Source of the DNA: a virus
Reading direction: 5' to 3' (one strand)
Virus record (IMG/VR): IMGVR_UViG_3300009177_000093
Location: 1 to 29,617 of that record
DNA: 29,617 bases
Within the stretch, counting starts at the first letter, position 1, and each line of letters opens with the position of its first letter. Of the stretch, positions 17,569 through 26,142 are shown in pieces. The notes under the pieces are model-generated. The model was given only the letters and a program-made list of their open reading frames with translations. It had not been told where the DNA came from and searched no databases. Position numbers and translations under genes: made by a program.

Positions 17569-20224
17569 ATACCGTCTCGCGTGGCGGGAATATCGTCCCG
17601 TCGGCGAGCGTGTAACCCGTTATCAAGCCGCTAACGACGTTGAGCGGCCGGCCGGCCGGCACCGTGCCGGTGAAACTGGCATTGCCCGTAACCGCGAAGC
17701 CCGAAGCGCGCACCTGGCCGGTGAAGCCGTCCAAAAAAATCATCAGCGAACCGCCGTTGTTTACCGTGAGCTCGCCGGCGTTTTCATGGCCGGCCGTCGG
17801 CGAGCGGACGAACGCGCCGGCCACACTTCCGCCACTCCCCTTGAGCACGAGTCCGCGGCTGACAAGCGATGCCGTCGAATCGGCCGGCTTCGCAACGCGC
17901 CATTCAATCGAGCCGTACGTGGCATCGTACGTCGTCGGACTCGACGCAATCGAACTGCCTTCGGCCGGCGTGCCCGTCGCGCCGGTGATCGTAAACGACG
18001 CCTGCCGGATAAACAACGAGCCGGCCGTGTTCGTATAGATCGGCGCATTGCTGTATTCCGTACCGCCGAAGCCGGCGAGCCGCCCCCATACGCCGAAATA
18101 GGTGTTAGCCGGCACGCCGGCGCCGCCCATATCGCCGAGCAATGCAACCAGATTTTGCGACGTGTCGTAAACGGCGACGCGCGCCGGCTTGTTTGAGCCG
18201 TACCCTACGGCAAGCTCGATCGTTGATAGCTTATCGGATGTAATCGAGCCGGCTTGGATCTTAGCGGCCGTGACGGAGTTTGCCGCGAGCTCATTTGCCG
18301 TGATCGCGCCCGCGGCGATCTTGCCGGCGATGACGGCGCCCGCGGCGATCGCGCCGGCCGTTACCGAGTCGGCCGCAAGGTTGCCGGCGACGACGGCGAG
18401 CGCGGCGATTTTGCCCGCTACCACCGAGTTTGCGGCGAGAGCTTGCGCCGTGACGCTGTTTGCCTGCAGAGCTTGAGCATAGATCGCGTTCGCCGCCACT
18501 GCGTTAGCCGTGACTGATCCGGCCGCAAGCTCGGTTGCTGTCACGGCGCCCGCGGCGATCGCGTTTGCCGTGATTGCATCCGCGGCGACGGCGCCGGCCG
18601 TGACGGAGTTTGCCGCGAGCGCGTTTGCCGTGACTGCGCCGGCTTGTATCTTTTCGGCCGCGATCGCATTTGCCGCGATCGCGTTTGCCGTGACGCTCGA
18701 CGCCGCGAGCTTCGGCGCCTGAATCGCGCCGTCCGGTATCTTTGCCGTCGTAACGGCGCCGTCGGCGATCGCCGATACCGTGACGGCGCCAACGTCGATT
18801 TGCGGCGCCCGTATCGCGCCCGTCGGTATCTTCGCCGTGACAACCGAGCCGTCGGCAAGTACCGTACTCGTGACGCTACCAGGCGCAAACTGGCTTGTTT
18901 TTAATTGCCCTTCAATGTCGGCCGTATCAACAACCGCCGTCCAATCGTTGCCGGTTCGCCGGTACAATTTCCGATCGGCCGTGTTGAGGAAAACCGCGTC
19001 GGCCGGATACTGCGCCCATTCCGCGCCGGCCGGCTTGTGATTGACGGTATAAACCGGCGCAATGCCCGCGGCGAAGTCGTCGCCCTCGATCGTTCCCGGC
19101 GCGATCGACGCGGCCGGCGCCTTGGTCGCCTGCACTGGTACGCGTTGCATCCGGCGCAACATGTACACCAGATCGGGCGGACGACTCCCGAGCGTCGCCG
19201 AGTACTTGAGCTTATGGCCGGCCGTCGTCGGCCGCGATCGGTCCGGCGCCATAATCGTAATCGTGAGCGATCGCAGAATCAGCGATGTAACCAGGCCATA
19301 TTTCCACGCCTCGATTTCGACCGTCATTCCGCGCGCAAGCCCTGGCACAAAGCAACCGGCCTGTATCGTGTATTTCGGCGTGGAACGCAACCCCACTTCG
19401 GTATCGGCCCAAAGCGCCGCCGTCGCCGCGTCGGTCAAATTCCGATCAACGAGCGTAACCGAGAGCACGCCGAATTGCGCTTGACTCCCGGTATCTTCGG
19501 CCGTCGCGCGCAGTTCGCCGGCGTCGCCGACGGCGCCGAGCACCAGCACGCGGTTTGCGGCGTCGCTGAAATCGCGCGTATAGCTTTCGAGCTGATACGC
19601 TTGTGTCGTCGAGCCGTCCGGCCGATCGGATAAACCGAACGGCGCCACGATCGAGCCCGCGGCGTAGTAATTGACCTTGCCGTTATAGCCTACATTCCAC
19701 TCGCCGCCCGTCAACTGGCAAATACTGTCGAGCAAATCGCGGACGCGTTGGTCTTTCGCCTCGATCAATCCAAGGCTCGCCGTAAGCGTGATAATCGAGC
19801 CCGCGGAAAGCTCCGGTACTTGCTTGATCGCATCGGCAATAATCGTTGAATCCGGCGTGCCGTCCGGCCAACTTTGGGTAATCAACGCCCGCTCAAACAG
19901 AATCCCCCAATCGGACGCGTGTACCGTTAGCCGTATGTGCGGCCCTTCGGCGTCGCGATCAACGGCGAGAATGAAGCCGGCAAACTGAATTTGCGTCGTA
20001 TCTTCATCCCATATAACAAGCTCGTCCCATTCGTTGACCGTCCACGTGTACTGAAAAGATGCGTGATCGTATTGCGCGTGATCGTAGCGCGACTCGCCGA
20101 ACCGCTGAAACAACGTAAGCTCACACGTCGAAATCGCTTCGCTTGAATCCTGTTGGATTGTGGCGGATTCTACTAACGCGGCAACCGATACGTCAAAGCC
20201 GGCGACGGCCGCGCGCAATCTCAC
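17567..20224 (-). CDS. Tail tip / hub protein with a long Ala-rich repeat (885 aa)
   Basis: The gene starts at GTG 20224, overlapping the tape measure stop as GTGA. Residues 1-330 (STCELTLFQRFG, WDELVIWDEDTTQIQFAGFI, then DLLDSICQLTGGEWNVGYNG) resemble the gp27/Tal-like hub at the end of siphophage tails. Residues about 440-665 are near-regular repeats of the type xxAxAITANAIAAGAVTA, more than twenty in number, likely a stacked or triple-stranded shaft. The end (SSIASSPTTYDATYGSIEWR, then GFTGQVRASGFAVTGNASF) resembles phage fibre tip domains. The plus-strand 83-aa gene at 24765 and the 109-aa gene at 26129 contain the same repeat unit. The TGA stop is part of hairpin repeat 9. Confidence 0.8.
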   Translation of the reverse strand: MRLRAAVAGFDVSVAALVESATIQQDSSEAISTCELTLFQRFGESRYDHAQYDHASFQYTWTVNEWDELVIWDEDTTQIQFAGFILAVDRDAEGPHIRLTVHASDWGILFERALITQSWPDGTPDSTIIADAIKQVPELSAGSIITLTASLGLIEAKDQRVRDLLDSICQLTGGEWNVGYNGKVNYYAAGSIVAPFGLSDRPDGSTTQAYQLESYTRDFSDAANRVLVLGAVGDAGELRATAEDTGSQAQFGVLSVTLVDRNLTDAATAALWADTEVGLRSTPKYTIQAGCFVPGLARGMTVEIEAWKYGLVTSLILRSLTITIMAPDRSRPTTAGHKLKYSATLGSRPPDLVYMLRRMQRVPVQATKAPAASIAPGTIEGDDFAAGIAPVYTVNHKPAGAEWAQYPADAVFLNTADRKLYRRTGNDWTAVVDTADIEGQLKTSQFAPGSVTSTVLADGSVVTAKIPTGAIRAPQIDVGAVTVSAIADGAVTTAKIPDGAIQAPKLAASSVTANAIAANAIAAEKIQAGAVTANALAANSVTAGAVAADAITANAIAAGAVTATELAAGSVTANAVAANAIYAQALQANSVTAQALAANSVVAGKIAALAVVAGNLAADSVTAGAIAAGAVIAGKIAAGAITANELAANSVTAAKIQAGSITSDKLSTIELAVGYGSNKPARVAVYDTSQNLVALLGDMGGAGVPANTYFGVWGRLAGFGGTEYSNAPIYTNTAGSLFIRQASFTITGATGTPAEGSSIASSPTTYDATYGSIEWRVAKPADSTASLVSRGLVLKGSGGSVAGAFVRSPTAGHENAGELTVNNGGSLMIFLDGFTGQVRASGFAVTGNASFTGTVPAGRPLNVVSGLITGYTLADGTIFPPRETV

Positions 20225-23200
20225 GCCCGAGCTCCCTGCAGGCGCATTTGCGTTGCGATGCGGCTTGCAACCGTCGTCGGATCTGTGCCGGTAAGGTTCA
20301 TCGTCATAGTGGCGCCCGCGGCGAGCGTGTCGAGCTTGTACGCCATCTTGCCGAGTAGGTTTACAACCTGATCCATGAGCGTCATTTCGGCCGGCCCGCT
20401 CGTGCGTGAGTCAGTGAGCATATCGGCGAGCGTTGCCGATGCGTTGTAGCAGTGCGTTTCGATCGCCTGCAGGCTCGCGAGCGCCGTACCCGTATTACCC
20501 TCGGTTTTCCATAGCGTCGTAAGGAAATCATCTTTCCAGAGTGCGTACTCTTTATGCCTGTCCCAATCATCGCGGCGCAAATTCGCAAGGTCATTCGCGG
20601 TTTGCAACGTGTGATGCACAATCACGTCAAGTGATTTGTTCATGCCGGCCATCTGGAAATTACCGATAACCGAACTGATCGCCGTTACCGCGCCGCTGAT
20701 CGCCGATATCCAACCAGTGAGCCCGCCCCCTATCGCGCTCGCGGCGCCGCCCGCGCCGCCGCCACCAGGCGCGCCGCCGCTCGGCACGCCGCCCGCGGCC
20801 GGCGTCTCGCTAAACACGTCCTTCGCTTTTGATCCGATTTCTCCCAACGTCGAGAGCACGCCGCCGAGCCCGTTACCGCTGAGTAAATCCTTAATGGCGC
20901 CGCCGATAAAGTCGCCGATCGCTTTCGCGGCCGGCTCGATAAACGAGCTCGTAACGGCTTGCCCGAGCCCCTTTAGCGCCTCTTTGCCTTTTTCACCCCA
21001 TGACATATCGCCATCCCAAAGCGATTTGGAAATGTCCTGCGCGAAATTGGTGATGACGGTAGACACCGAATTAGCGAAGCCGTCGAACGCGCCGGCAACG
21101 GCCGGCGCCTTGCCGTCGATCGACGCCTTGATATCCGACATTTGCTGAGTCATCAGCGCCGGAATTTCTTCGCCGTTCGCGATCATCTTTTGCCGTTGCG
21201 CTTCCAACAATTTCAGGAATGCCGAGTCTTTTTCCCACTTCGTCGCGTCCGGCGCCGCGATCACTTTGTCGTATGCGGTTTGCGCGTCGGCCGCGATCTG
21301 CGCGAATTTCGCCGCCGACGTGATGCCGAGCGTTTCTAGCCCCGAGTTCATCGAAGCGATCGAGCCCACGGCCGGATCTATCGCCGGCTTGATTTGCCCG
21401 AGCTTTTCGAGCACCTTCGGCAAGCCGTTGTTGCCGGTGAGAGTGTCGAAATGCCCAACCAGTAAGCCGGTTTCCGTGTTCACCTTTTCGAGCGCCGGCG
21501 CCATGCCGTCGCCGAACTCTTTCGTTATGTCATGGCCGGATAGCTTCGCCGCGGCGATATCGTTCGCGAGCTTTTGATGCGCGGCGCCTAGCTTGCTCGC
21601 GATCGCATAAAGTACGTCGTTTTTCTCGATGAGCGGCTTAAATTCGTCGGCGCACGCCTTCGCCTCTTTGGCGAGCGCCTTTGCCGCGTCCTTCTGTTCC
21701 TTCGTCGCTTCGGTACTGCCCTCGGCGCCCTTTTTCACGCCGTCGTGACTTGTCTTGAGTTTGTCGAGCGCGCCGGCGAGCCCGGTATGCGCGGCTGTCG
21801 ATTTTGCCGCTTCTTCTTTCGCCTTTTTCTGCGCCGCGGCTTGATCGTCGGTTGTCTTTTGCAGTTTGCGGTTGAGTTCGGCCGAATCCGACGCCTGTTT
21901 GCCGTAATTCTGTAGCTCGGTTGCGGCCGACTTGAGAGCTTGCCCCACTGCCGACGACGCCGGCACGAGCTTTGCGAGCCAATCGACAAAACCGGCAATT
22001 TTGGCGACGACGGCCGCGAGCGCGTCTTGAATTACCGCCATGATGGCATTCCAGTTTTGGTTTACCCAAACGCCGAGCGCCACCAGGCCGGCGACAACCG
22101 CGGCGATCGCGATCACCCAACCGCCGAGCGCGAGCACCGAAACGCCGACGGCGCCGGCCGCGGCCGTAATGATCGGCATGAGTGCGCCGATCGCGATTGC
22201 CAACTGGCCGGCAATCAAGAGAACCGGCCCGAGCGCCGCGGCGAGCGCGACGATGGTAAGCGCGAACGCCTGAACCGGCGCCGGCAATTTGCCGAACCAC
22301 TCGACGGCCGGCAAAATAAACTCGTTAACGAGTTTGGTTCCCACGTCGAGCAACGCGACGATAAGCGGCGCGAGCGATTGCCCGAGCGCAATACCGGCGG
22401 TTTCTACCGAGCCCTTGAATTGTTCAAAGGCGCCGGCAACGCCCGAGTTGAGCGTATCCGCCATCTTGCGCGCGGCGCCCTCGGATTTATCAATCTCTGT
22501 CGTCATCGCGGCCCACGCCGGCCCCGAATCCTTCATCAGAACCGCCGCCGCGGCCGACGACTCGCGGCCGAAAATCTTAAACATTTCCGAAGCGCCGGCG
22601 CCCGATTCCTTCATCTGCAACATGATCTGATCGAGCGGCAAGAGATTGCCGGCCGCATCTTTGGTTTCGACGCCGAGCGCGTTTAGTGCCGCCGCGGCTT
22701 TTTTGCTCGGCGCCTCAAGCGTCGCGAGCACGCCGCGCAAGCCCGTACCGGCTTCGGTTGCTTTCAAGCCCGAGTTGCCGAGCAACGCAACCGCGGCCGT
22801 CGTTTGTTCCAGGCTCAAGCCGGCAAGGTTCGCAACCGGCCCCACTAATTTCATGGATTGTGCTAGATCCTCGGCGGAAATTGCCGACGCGCCGGCGCCT
22901 TTCGCGAACACGTCGGCGACGTGTCCCGCGGCGCCCGCGGCGAGCCCGAATTGCCCGAGCGTTTCGGCCGTGACTTCGGCCGCTCGGGATACTGAGAGCG
23001 TACCGGCCGCGGCAAGATCCAATACACCAGGCATCGCGGCGATAGTCTGCGAAGTGGTGAAGCCGGCCGCGGCAAGATCGGCCATACCGTCGGCCGCTTC
23101 TTTCGCCGAGTACTTCGTGTCGGCGCCGAGCTTCATTGCTACCAGGCGTAGCTTTTCCAGATCGGCGCCCGTCGCATCGCTCACGGCGACGATCTTGTTT

Positions 23201-23466
23201 AGCGACTGTTCAAAGCCGGCCGCGGCCGTGACGGATGCGCCGGCGATCGCGAGAATTGGCGCCGTGATGCCGAGCGTGAGCGAAGTACCGACGCTCGAAA
23301 GCGACTCGCCGGCCGATTTGAGCCCTTCCCATTTGCTCTTTTGTTCGTCGATCATCTGGCCGACTTCCGAGCCGAATTTCTGGAAATCGGAAAGCGCCTG
23401 ATCTACGGCCGCTTGTATCGTGATCGAAAGTGTACCGAGACTGAGCCCGCCGCCCATTGCGCCCAT
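20221..23466 (-). CDS. Tail tape measure protein (1081 aa)
   Basis: The protein sets tail length and is ejected ahead of the DNA. Residues about 70-330 are the TP901-type tape measure domain (VSDATGADLEKLRLVAMKLG, KYSAKEAADGMADLAAAGF, then AISAEDLAQSMKLVGPVANL). Residues about 390-480 hold strongly hydrophobic helices (AFALTIVALAAALGPVLLIA, GVSVLALGGWVIAIAAVVAG) that could span the host membrane during DNA entry. Long Lys/Ala coiled-coil regions follow (KKAKEEAAKSTAAH), and the C-terminus has a Gly-rich stretch. At 1081 aa a tail of very roughly 160 nm would be expected from the family rule of about 0.15 nm per residue. Confidence 0.93.
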   Translation of the reverse strand: MGAMGGGLSLGTLSITIQAAVDQALSDFQKFGSEVGQMIDEQKSKWEGLKSAGESLSSVGTSLTLGITAPILAIAGASVTAAAGFEQSLNKIVAVSDATGADLEKLRLVAMKLGADTKYSAKEAADGMADLAAAGFTTSQTIAAMPGVLDLAAAGTLSVSRAAEVTAETLGQFGLAAGAAGHVADVFAKGAGASAISAEDLAQSMKLVGPVANLAGLSLEQTTAAVALLGNSGLKATEAGTGLRGVLATLEAPSKKAAAALNALGVETKDAAGNLLPLDQIMLQMKESGAGASEMFKIFGRESSAAAAVLMKDSGPAWAAMTTEIDKSEGAARKMADTLNSGVAGAFEQFKGSVETAGIALGQSLAPLIVALLDVGTKLVNEFILPAVEWFGKLPAPVQAFALTIVALAAALGPVLLIAGQLAIAIGALMPIITAAAGAVGVSVLALGGWVIAIAAVVAGLVALGVWVNQNWNAIMAVIQDALAAVVAKIAGFVDWLAKLVPASSAVGQALKSAATELQNYGKQASDSAELNRKLQKTTDDQAAAQKKAKEEAAKSTAAHTGLAGALDKLKTSHDGVKKGAEGSTEATKEQKDAAKALAKEAKACADEFKPLIEKNDVLYAIASKLGAAHQKLANDIAAAKLSGHDITKEFGDGMAPALEKVNTETGLLVGHFDTLTGNNGLPKVLEKLGQIKPAIDPAVGSIASMNSGLETLGITSAAKFAQIAADAQTAYDKVIAAPDATKWEKDSAFLKLLEAQRQKMIANGEEIPALMTQQMSDIKASIDGKAPAVAGAFDGFANSVSTVITNFAQDISKSLWDGDMSWGEKGKEALKGLGQAVTSSFIEPAAKAIGDFIGGAIKDLLSGNGLGGVLSTLGEIGSKAKDVFSETPAAGGVPSGGAPGGGGAGGAASAIGGGLTGWISAISGAVTAISSVIGNFQMAGMNKSLDVIVHHTLQTANDLANLRRDDWDRHKEYALWKDDFLTTLWKTEGNTGTALASLQAIETHCYNASATLADMLTDSRTSGPAEMTLMDQVVNLLGKMAYKLDTLAAGATMTMNLTGTDPTTVASRIATQMRLQGARA

Positions 23467-23472
23467 TTGCGT

Positions 23473-23922
23473 TTACCCCTTGCCCCTGTTGTCGATCACA
23501 CGCACCCCGAGCCGTCGAATTTTCATCAGGAGTTCATCGCCACTCGGCAAGTCGCGCTCGGCCGCTTCGCGTGCCCGCCGCTTGAGCTCGGCGCCGTTCA
23601 TCATGTACCGCATCGGGTCGAATTTCCGGCGCTTTGAGTTGACGGCCGCAACCATCGCGACAATACGCGCCGTTTGCCAGTCCGCGATATTCTCGCGCGC
23701 CCGTTGAGCGTCCACCAGGCGCGCGAGCTCACGCAGTGTTAGCCGGCCGAACTCGCCGGCGCCGATTCCGCTTGTGTCTCGGCACTTTGCCCAGAGCCGT
23801 TCCCACTGCTCAAGCGTGAACCGCGGCCCTTCGGCGCCGGCTTCATAGGGCGAGCCGGCGAGCCCGCGGCCGGCAATGCCATTGTGACGGCTTGCGTAAT
23901 AACCGGCATCAGTGCGGGAAAA
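23473..23922 (-). CDS. Tail assembly chaperone, -1 frame extension (GT-like)
   Basis: This frame is the -1 frame relative to the chaperone upstream and is open from a TGA at about 23923 down to 23473. It encodes GPRFTLEQWERLWAKC, FGRLTLRELARLVDAQ, IADWQTARIVAMVAAVNSKR and RKFDPMRYMMN, a convincing protein that has no start of its own before the overlap ends; the first usable codon is GTG 23715. This matches the gpG/gpGT arrangement of lambda and many siphophages, where a ribosomal -1 shift makes the fusion. A plain U-UUU slip is possible at 23922-23919 and C-CCU at 23850-23847; no canonical X-XXY-YYZ heptamer was found. The coordinates give the whole region in which the shift could occur. Confidence 0.72.
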   Translation of the reverse strand, partial: FSRTDAGYYASRHNGIAGRGLAGSPYEAGAEGPRFTLEQWERLWAKCRDTSGIGAGEFGRLTLRELARLVDAQRARENIADWQTARIVAMVAAVNSKRRKFDPMRYMMNGAELKRRAREAAERDLPSGDELLMKIRRLGVRVIDNRGKG

Positions 23923-24218
23923 TCAACCAGGCCGAACATACGCGTTACATCGTCGCGGACGATCGCCGGTTGAGCGTCAATCAGGCCGGCCCATAGAACA
24001 TCGCTCATGGTTGCGAGAATCGGCGCAAGCGCCGCGTACTCGCCGGCCGCGAGCAACCGGCCGTAGTCCTGCAGAGCGGCGCCCATACGCCGGATATCGT
24101 GCAATAGATCGCCCTTGCATTCCGCGGCATATTGAATAAAGGCGATTGCACGATATCGAAGTATGAAATCTTGCCCGTCGAGCTTGATCGGCTTCGACGC
24201 ATTGACAAGGTTTTCCAT
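23739..24218 (-). CDS. Tail assembly chaperone (gpG-like, 159 aa)
   Basis: The ATG at 24218 lies four bases after the tail tube stop. The product begins MENLVNASKPIKLDGQDFIL and continues RYRAIAFIQYAAECKGDLLH, then VLWAGLIDAQPAIVRDDVTR, a helical protein of the size and position of lambda gpG. Its last 40 residues, after the likely shift region, are low in complexity (KGRGSRLSSGNGSGQSAE), as expected where the real signal moves to the -1 frame. It binds the tape measure during tail assembly and is not in the finished particle. Confidence 0.8.
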   Translation of the reverse strand: MENLVNASKPIKLDGQDFILRYRAIAFIQYAAECKGDLLHDIRRMGAALQDYGRLLAAGEYAALAPILATMSDVLWAGLIDAQPAIVRDDVTRMFGLVDFPALMPVITQAVTMALPAAGSPARPMKPAPKGRGSRLSSGNGSGQSAETQAESAPASSAG

Positions 24219-24222
24219 AACT

Positions 24223-24723
24223 TTACGCCGCGAGCTTCGCCGCTTCCGGCGCGCCGGCAACCGTCGGAACCGGCATGGTATCGGTGAGCGTGATCGGTCC
24301 GACGATGCGGATTGTCGGTTGAATTTCCTGCGGATCATCGGGATTCAAGGCGCCGAAACTCCAATCGCGCAAGAACCCTTTGAACGTGCCGAACGTTTCG
24401 CCGGCCGTCGCTTCGGACGAATTGAAGCGGATTACCCAATCGCGTACTTCGCCGCTCGTGAACAGTCCGAATAGCCCGTCGGCGCTTTCGTCCTGATCGG
24501 CCAACGCCGGATCAAACAACACCGTCAATTGGCACTCACCAGGATCTTTGAAACCCTGTATGTAGTCGCGGTAATCGCCGGCGTCGAGCGTCGTTACGTC
24601 CACTTCGTCGGCCGAAACATCGACGTTGCCGATTTCGGCCACCTGGCCGACGGCTTTGTACGCCGGCGTCGCGCCGCTGCCTAAAACGAAGATCTTTGCA
24701 CCCTTACCCGTAAATTTTGCCAT
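24223..24723 (-). CDS. Major tail tube protein (166 aa)
   Basis: The product (MAKFTGKGAKIFVLGSGATP, then VAEIGNVDVSADEVDVTTLD) and its centre (YIQGFKDPGECQLTVLFDPA, WVIRFNSSEATAGETFGTFK) follow the siphophage tail tube pattern, with a beta-sandwich whose loops stack hexamers into the tube. It sits, as usual, between the tail terminator and the chaperones. The C-terminal part LNPDDPQEIQPTIRIVGPIT is also typical. No extra Ig-like domain is present. Confidence 0.88.
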   Translation of the reverse strand: MAKFTGKGAKIFVLGSGATPAYKAVGQVAEIGNVDVSADEVDVTTLDAGDYRDYIQGFKDPGECQLTVLFDPALADQDESADGLFGLFTSGEVRDWVIRFNSSEATAGETFGTFKGFLRDWSFGALNPDDPQEIQPTIRIVGPITLTDTMPVPTVAGAPEAAKLAA

Positions 24724-24764
24724 TGCCTTTTGTCTCCCTTTCGAGTTGTTAAAATTGAATCCTC

Positions 24765-25016
24765 ATGGATTCGTACACCCTGACATTCGTACTCGGCGCC
24801 GCGGCCGGCGCCGCGATCGCGGGCGCCGGCTTGTTCATCGGCTATCGACTCGGACGGCAAGCGGCGATTACACACGATGGAATCAACCAGGCGCGAGCCG
24901 TGCGCGATCGAATCGTGGCCGGCATACTTGCGGACGGCGCCGTTACTCAAAATGTGCTCGCCGACGGCGCCGTAACCGAAAACCGCATCGCGGCCGGCGC
25001 CGTTAAACCTAACTGA
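24765..25016 (+). CDS. Plus-strand membrane protein with tail-hub-like repeats (83 aa)
   Basis: The product has an N-terminal membrane helix (TLTFVLGAAAGAAIAGAGLF, then IGYRLGRQA), followed by a short linker and three copies of a unit like ILADGAVTQN, VLADGAVTEN, RIAAGAVKPN. The same unit builds the shaft of the tail hub protein (residues about 440-665 there). It lies on the strand opposite to the tail operon, between the tube and terminator genes, and its end overlaps the terminator gene end. The ribosome binding site is poor. It could anchor to the inner membrane and mimic the hub, for example to interfere with other tails, but this is a guess. Confidence 0.6.
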   Translation: MDSYTLTFVLGAAAGAAIAGAGLFIGYRLGRQAAITHDGINQARAVRDRIVAGILADGAVTQNVLADGAVTENRIAAGAVKPN

Positions 25017-25392
25017 AAACCGCGACGGTGAAACGCAGCACGCCGTGACGCGTGATTCCGTCAAATTCGCGCAACGTTTGCGCGTACGTCCAAATCGTGT
25101 CTACCCATTGAAAGCCCGCGGCCGGCAAGCGTTGCCGATCGAGCGCGTCTTTCACGCGCGCCATGAGTTGCTGGCTTTCCAGCATTCCAGGTTGCCGGCT
25201 CCAAATATGCACCGTGATTTCGAGATTGATTCCCTGCTCGCCGAGCGTATCGACCTGATCGCCGAGAAATTCGCCGATCGTCACGTAGGGAAACGCCTGA
25301 TTCGGTCCGGCTTGATCGAGTACCGGCACTGGCGCGAGCGCCGGCCCGAGCGCGGCGACGATCGCGGTTTGTACTTCACTGAGCGGTAACAT
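25009..25392 (-). CDS. Tail terminator / completion protein (DUF3168 family)
   Basis: The 127-aa form from ATG 25392 (an upstream TTG would add six residues) begins MLPLSEVQTAIVAALGPALA, with PYVTIGEFLGDQVDTLGEQG, INLEITVHIWSRQPGMLESQ and TLREFDGITRHGVLRFTVAV. This is the DUF3168 pattern: an N-terminal helix, the PYVTIG strand and a central TVHIWS strand. These proteins cap the tail tube and join it to the head. Position just before the tail tube gene agrees. Its start is 8 bases from the divergent plus-strand gene at 25401. Confidence 0.85.
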   Translation of the reverse strand: MLPLSEVQTAIVAALGPALAPVPVLDQAGPNQAFPYVTIGEFLGDQVDTLGEQGINLEITVHIWSRQPGMLESQQLMARVKDALDRQRLPAAGFQWVDTIWTYAQTLREFDGITRHGVLRFTVAVFS

Positions 25393-25400
25393 AGGATTCG

Positions 25401-25649
25401 ATGCTGGCAAAATGCGAAATCGAGCGGCAATTAGAACACTTCAAAACGGCTTGCACTACCGACGCCGCGGAAACCGCCATTTGGATTAAAGCCCTTGAAT
25501 TTGTACTCGGCAACGACGCGCACCGCCTCGCATACGCCGAATGGTTGCGCTCGATCGAGCCCGAGCCCATAACAATCCCCATTGACTACACGCCGCGCGA
25601 GCTCGTTTTGCGTCATTCGCTACTCATGACACTTGAACGGCTTCGCTGA
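25401..25649 (+). CDS. Plus-strand small protein of unknown function (82 aa)
   Basis: The product reads MLAKCEIERQLEHFKTACTT, DAAETAIWIKALEFVLGNDA and HRLAYAEWLRSIEPEP, ending VLRHSLLMTLERLR. It is helical and reads as a real globular protein with codon use like the rest of the phage; no minus-strand frame here is better. Family not recognised. It is an isolated plus-strand gene in the head-tail operon, divergent from the tail terminator, with hairpin repeat 10 just after its stop, the same arrangement as the other plus-strand cargo genes. Confidence 0.65.
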   Translation: MLAKCEIERQLEHFKTACTTDAAETAIWIKALEFVLGNDAHRLAYAEWLRSIEPEPITIPIDYTPRELVLRHSLLMTLERLR

Positions 25650-25652
25650 ACC

Positions 25653-25701
25653 GAGCGGGCGAACGGGCGAGCCGGCCGCACCTTCGCCCGCCCGATCGCC
25701 G
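25653..25701. repeat. Hairpin repeat copy 10 (reverse orientation, variant)
   Basis: GAGCGGGCGAACGGGCGAG on the left and CCTTCGCCCGCCCGATCGCC on the right, with GCCGGCCGC in the middle. It lies between the convergent ends of the 25401 gene and the 25702 gene. Confidence 0.75.
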
Positions 25702-26142
25702 CTACAGCGTTTTTACGTCCGGCCCAAGGCGTTGCAGATCGAAATAAAGCCCGCCCGCCTCGGCGTTCCTCACCAGAACGGCCCACGACTTCTCGGCGCC
25801 GAGCTTTTCGGCGTACTCGGGCGAGTTCGATTTCGCGTTCGTCCAATTCGTTTTGAGACTCTTGTTATTGATGAACGCTTTATCCTGCGCGTCCGCCTGC
25901 AAAAATTCATAATTCCCGTAGGGATCATGAACCGGACCAGGATTCAGCACGTCAGTATTCTCTTTTGCCGGCAAAACCGTGCCGACGGCCGGTGCTTCGT
26001 AAGCCATATCGTCTATCTCCTTTTTCAACTTCGGATGCGTCCACACGCCCGCGGCGAAGCCGTGGCCGGCGAGCTCGTGAAAGTTTTCCCATTCCGCGGC
26101 CGTGTGCCGGCGCCGATCGGCGCACGCGTCACACGTCGTCAT
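25702..26142 (-). CDS. Head-tail region protein of unknown function (146 aa)
   Basis: The start ATG (26142) overlaps the end of the preceding gene by 14 bases. The first 45 residues (MTTCDACADRRRHTAAEWEN, then FHELAGHGFAAGVWTHPKLK) include a CxxC and two histidines that could bind zinc. The remainder (YGNYEFLQADAQDKAFINNK, then KLGAEKSWAVLVRNAEAGGL) is probably a compact alpha/beta domain. No family recognised. By position it may be part of the connector or tail assembly. Confidence 0.7.
   Translation of the reverse strand: MTTCDACADRRRHTAAEWENFHELAGHGFAAGVWTHPKLKKEIDDMAYEAPAVGTVLPAKENTDVLNPGPVHDPYGNYEFLQADAQDKAFINNKSLKTNWTNAKSNSPEYAEKLGAEKSWAVLVRNAEAGGLYFDLQRLGPDVKTL

Noticed and set aside
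18190-18880. Plus-strand ORFs with Ala-rich repeats under the tail hub
   Set aside because: They are complementary-strand images of the repeated ITANAIAAGAV codons of the hub gene.
21638-22300. 220-codon minus-strand ORF inside the tape measure gene
   Set aside because: It is a shifted frame of the tape measure gene with an Arg/Gly-rich translation and no independent start signal.
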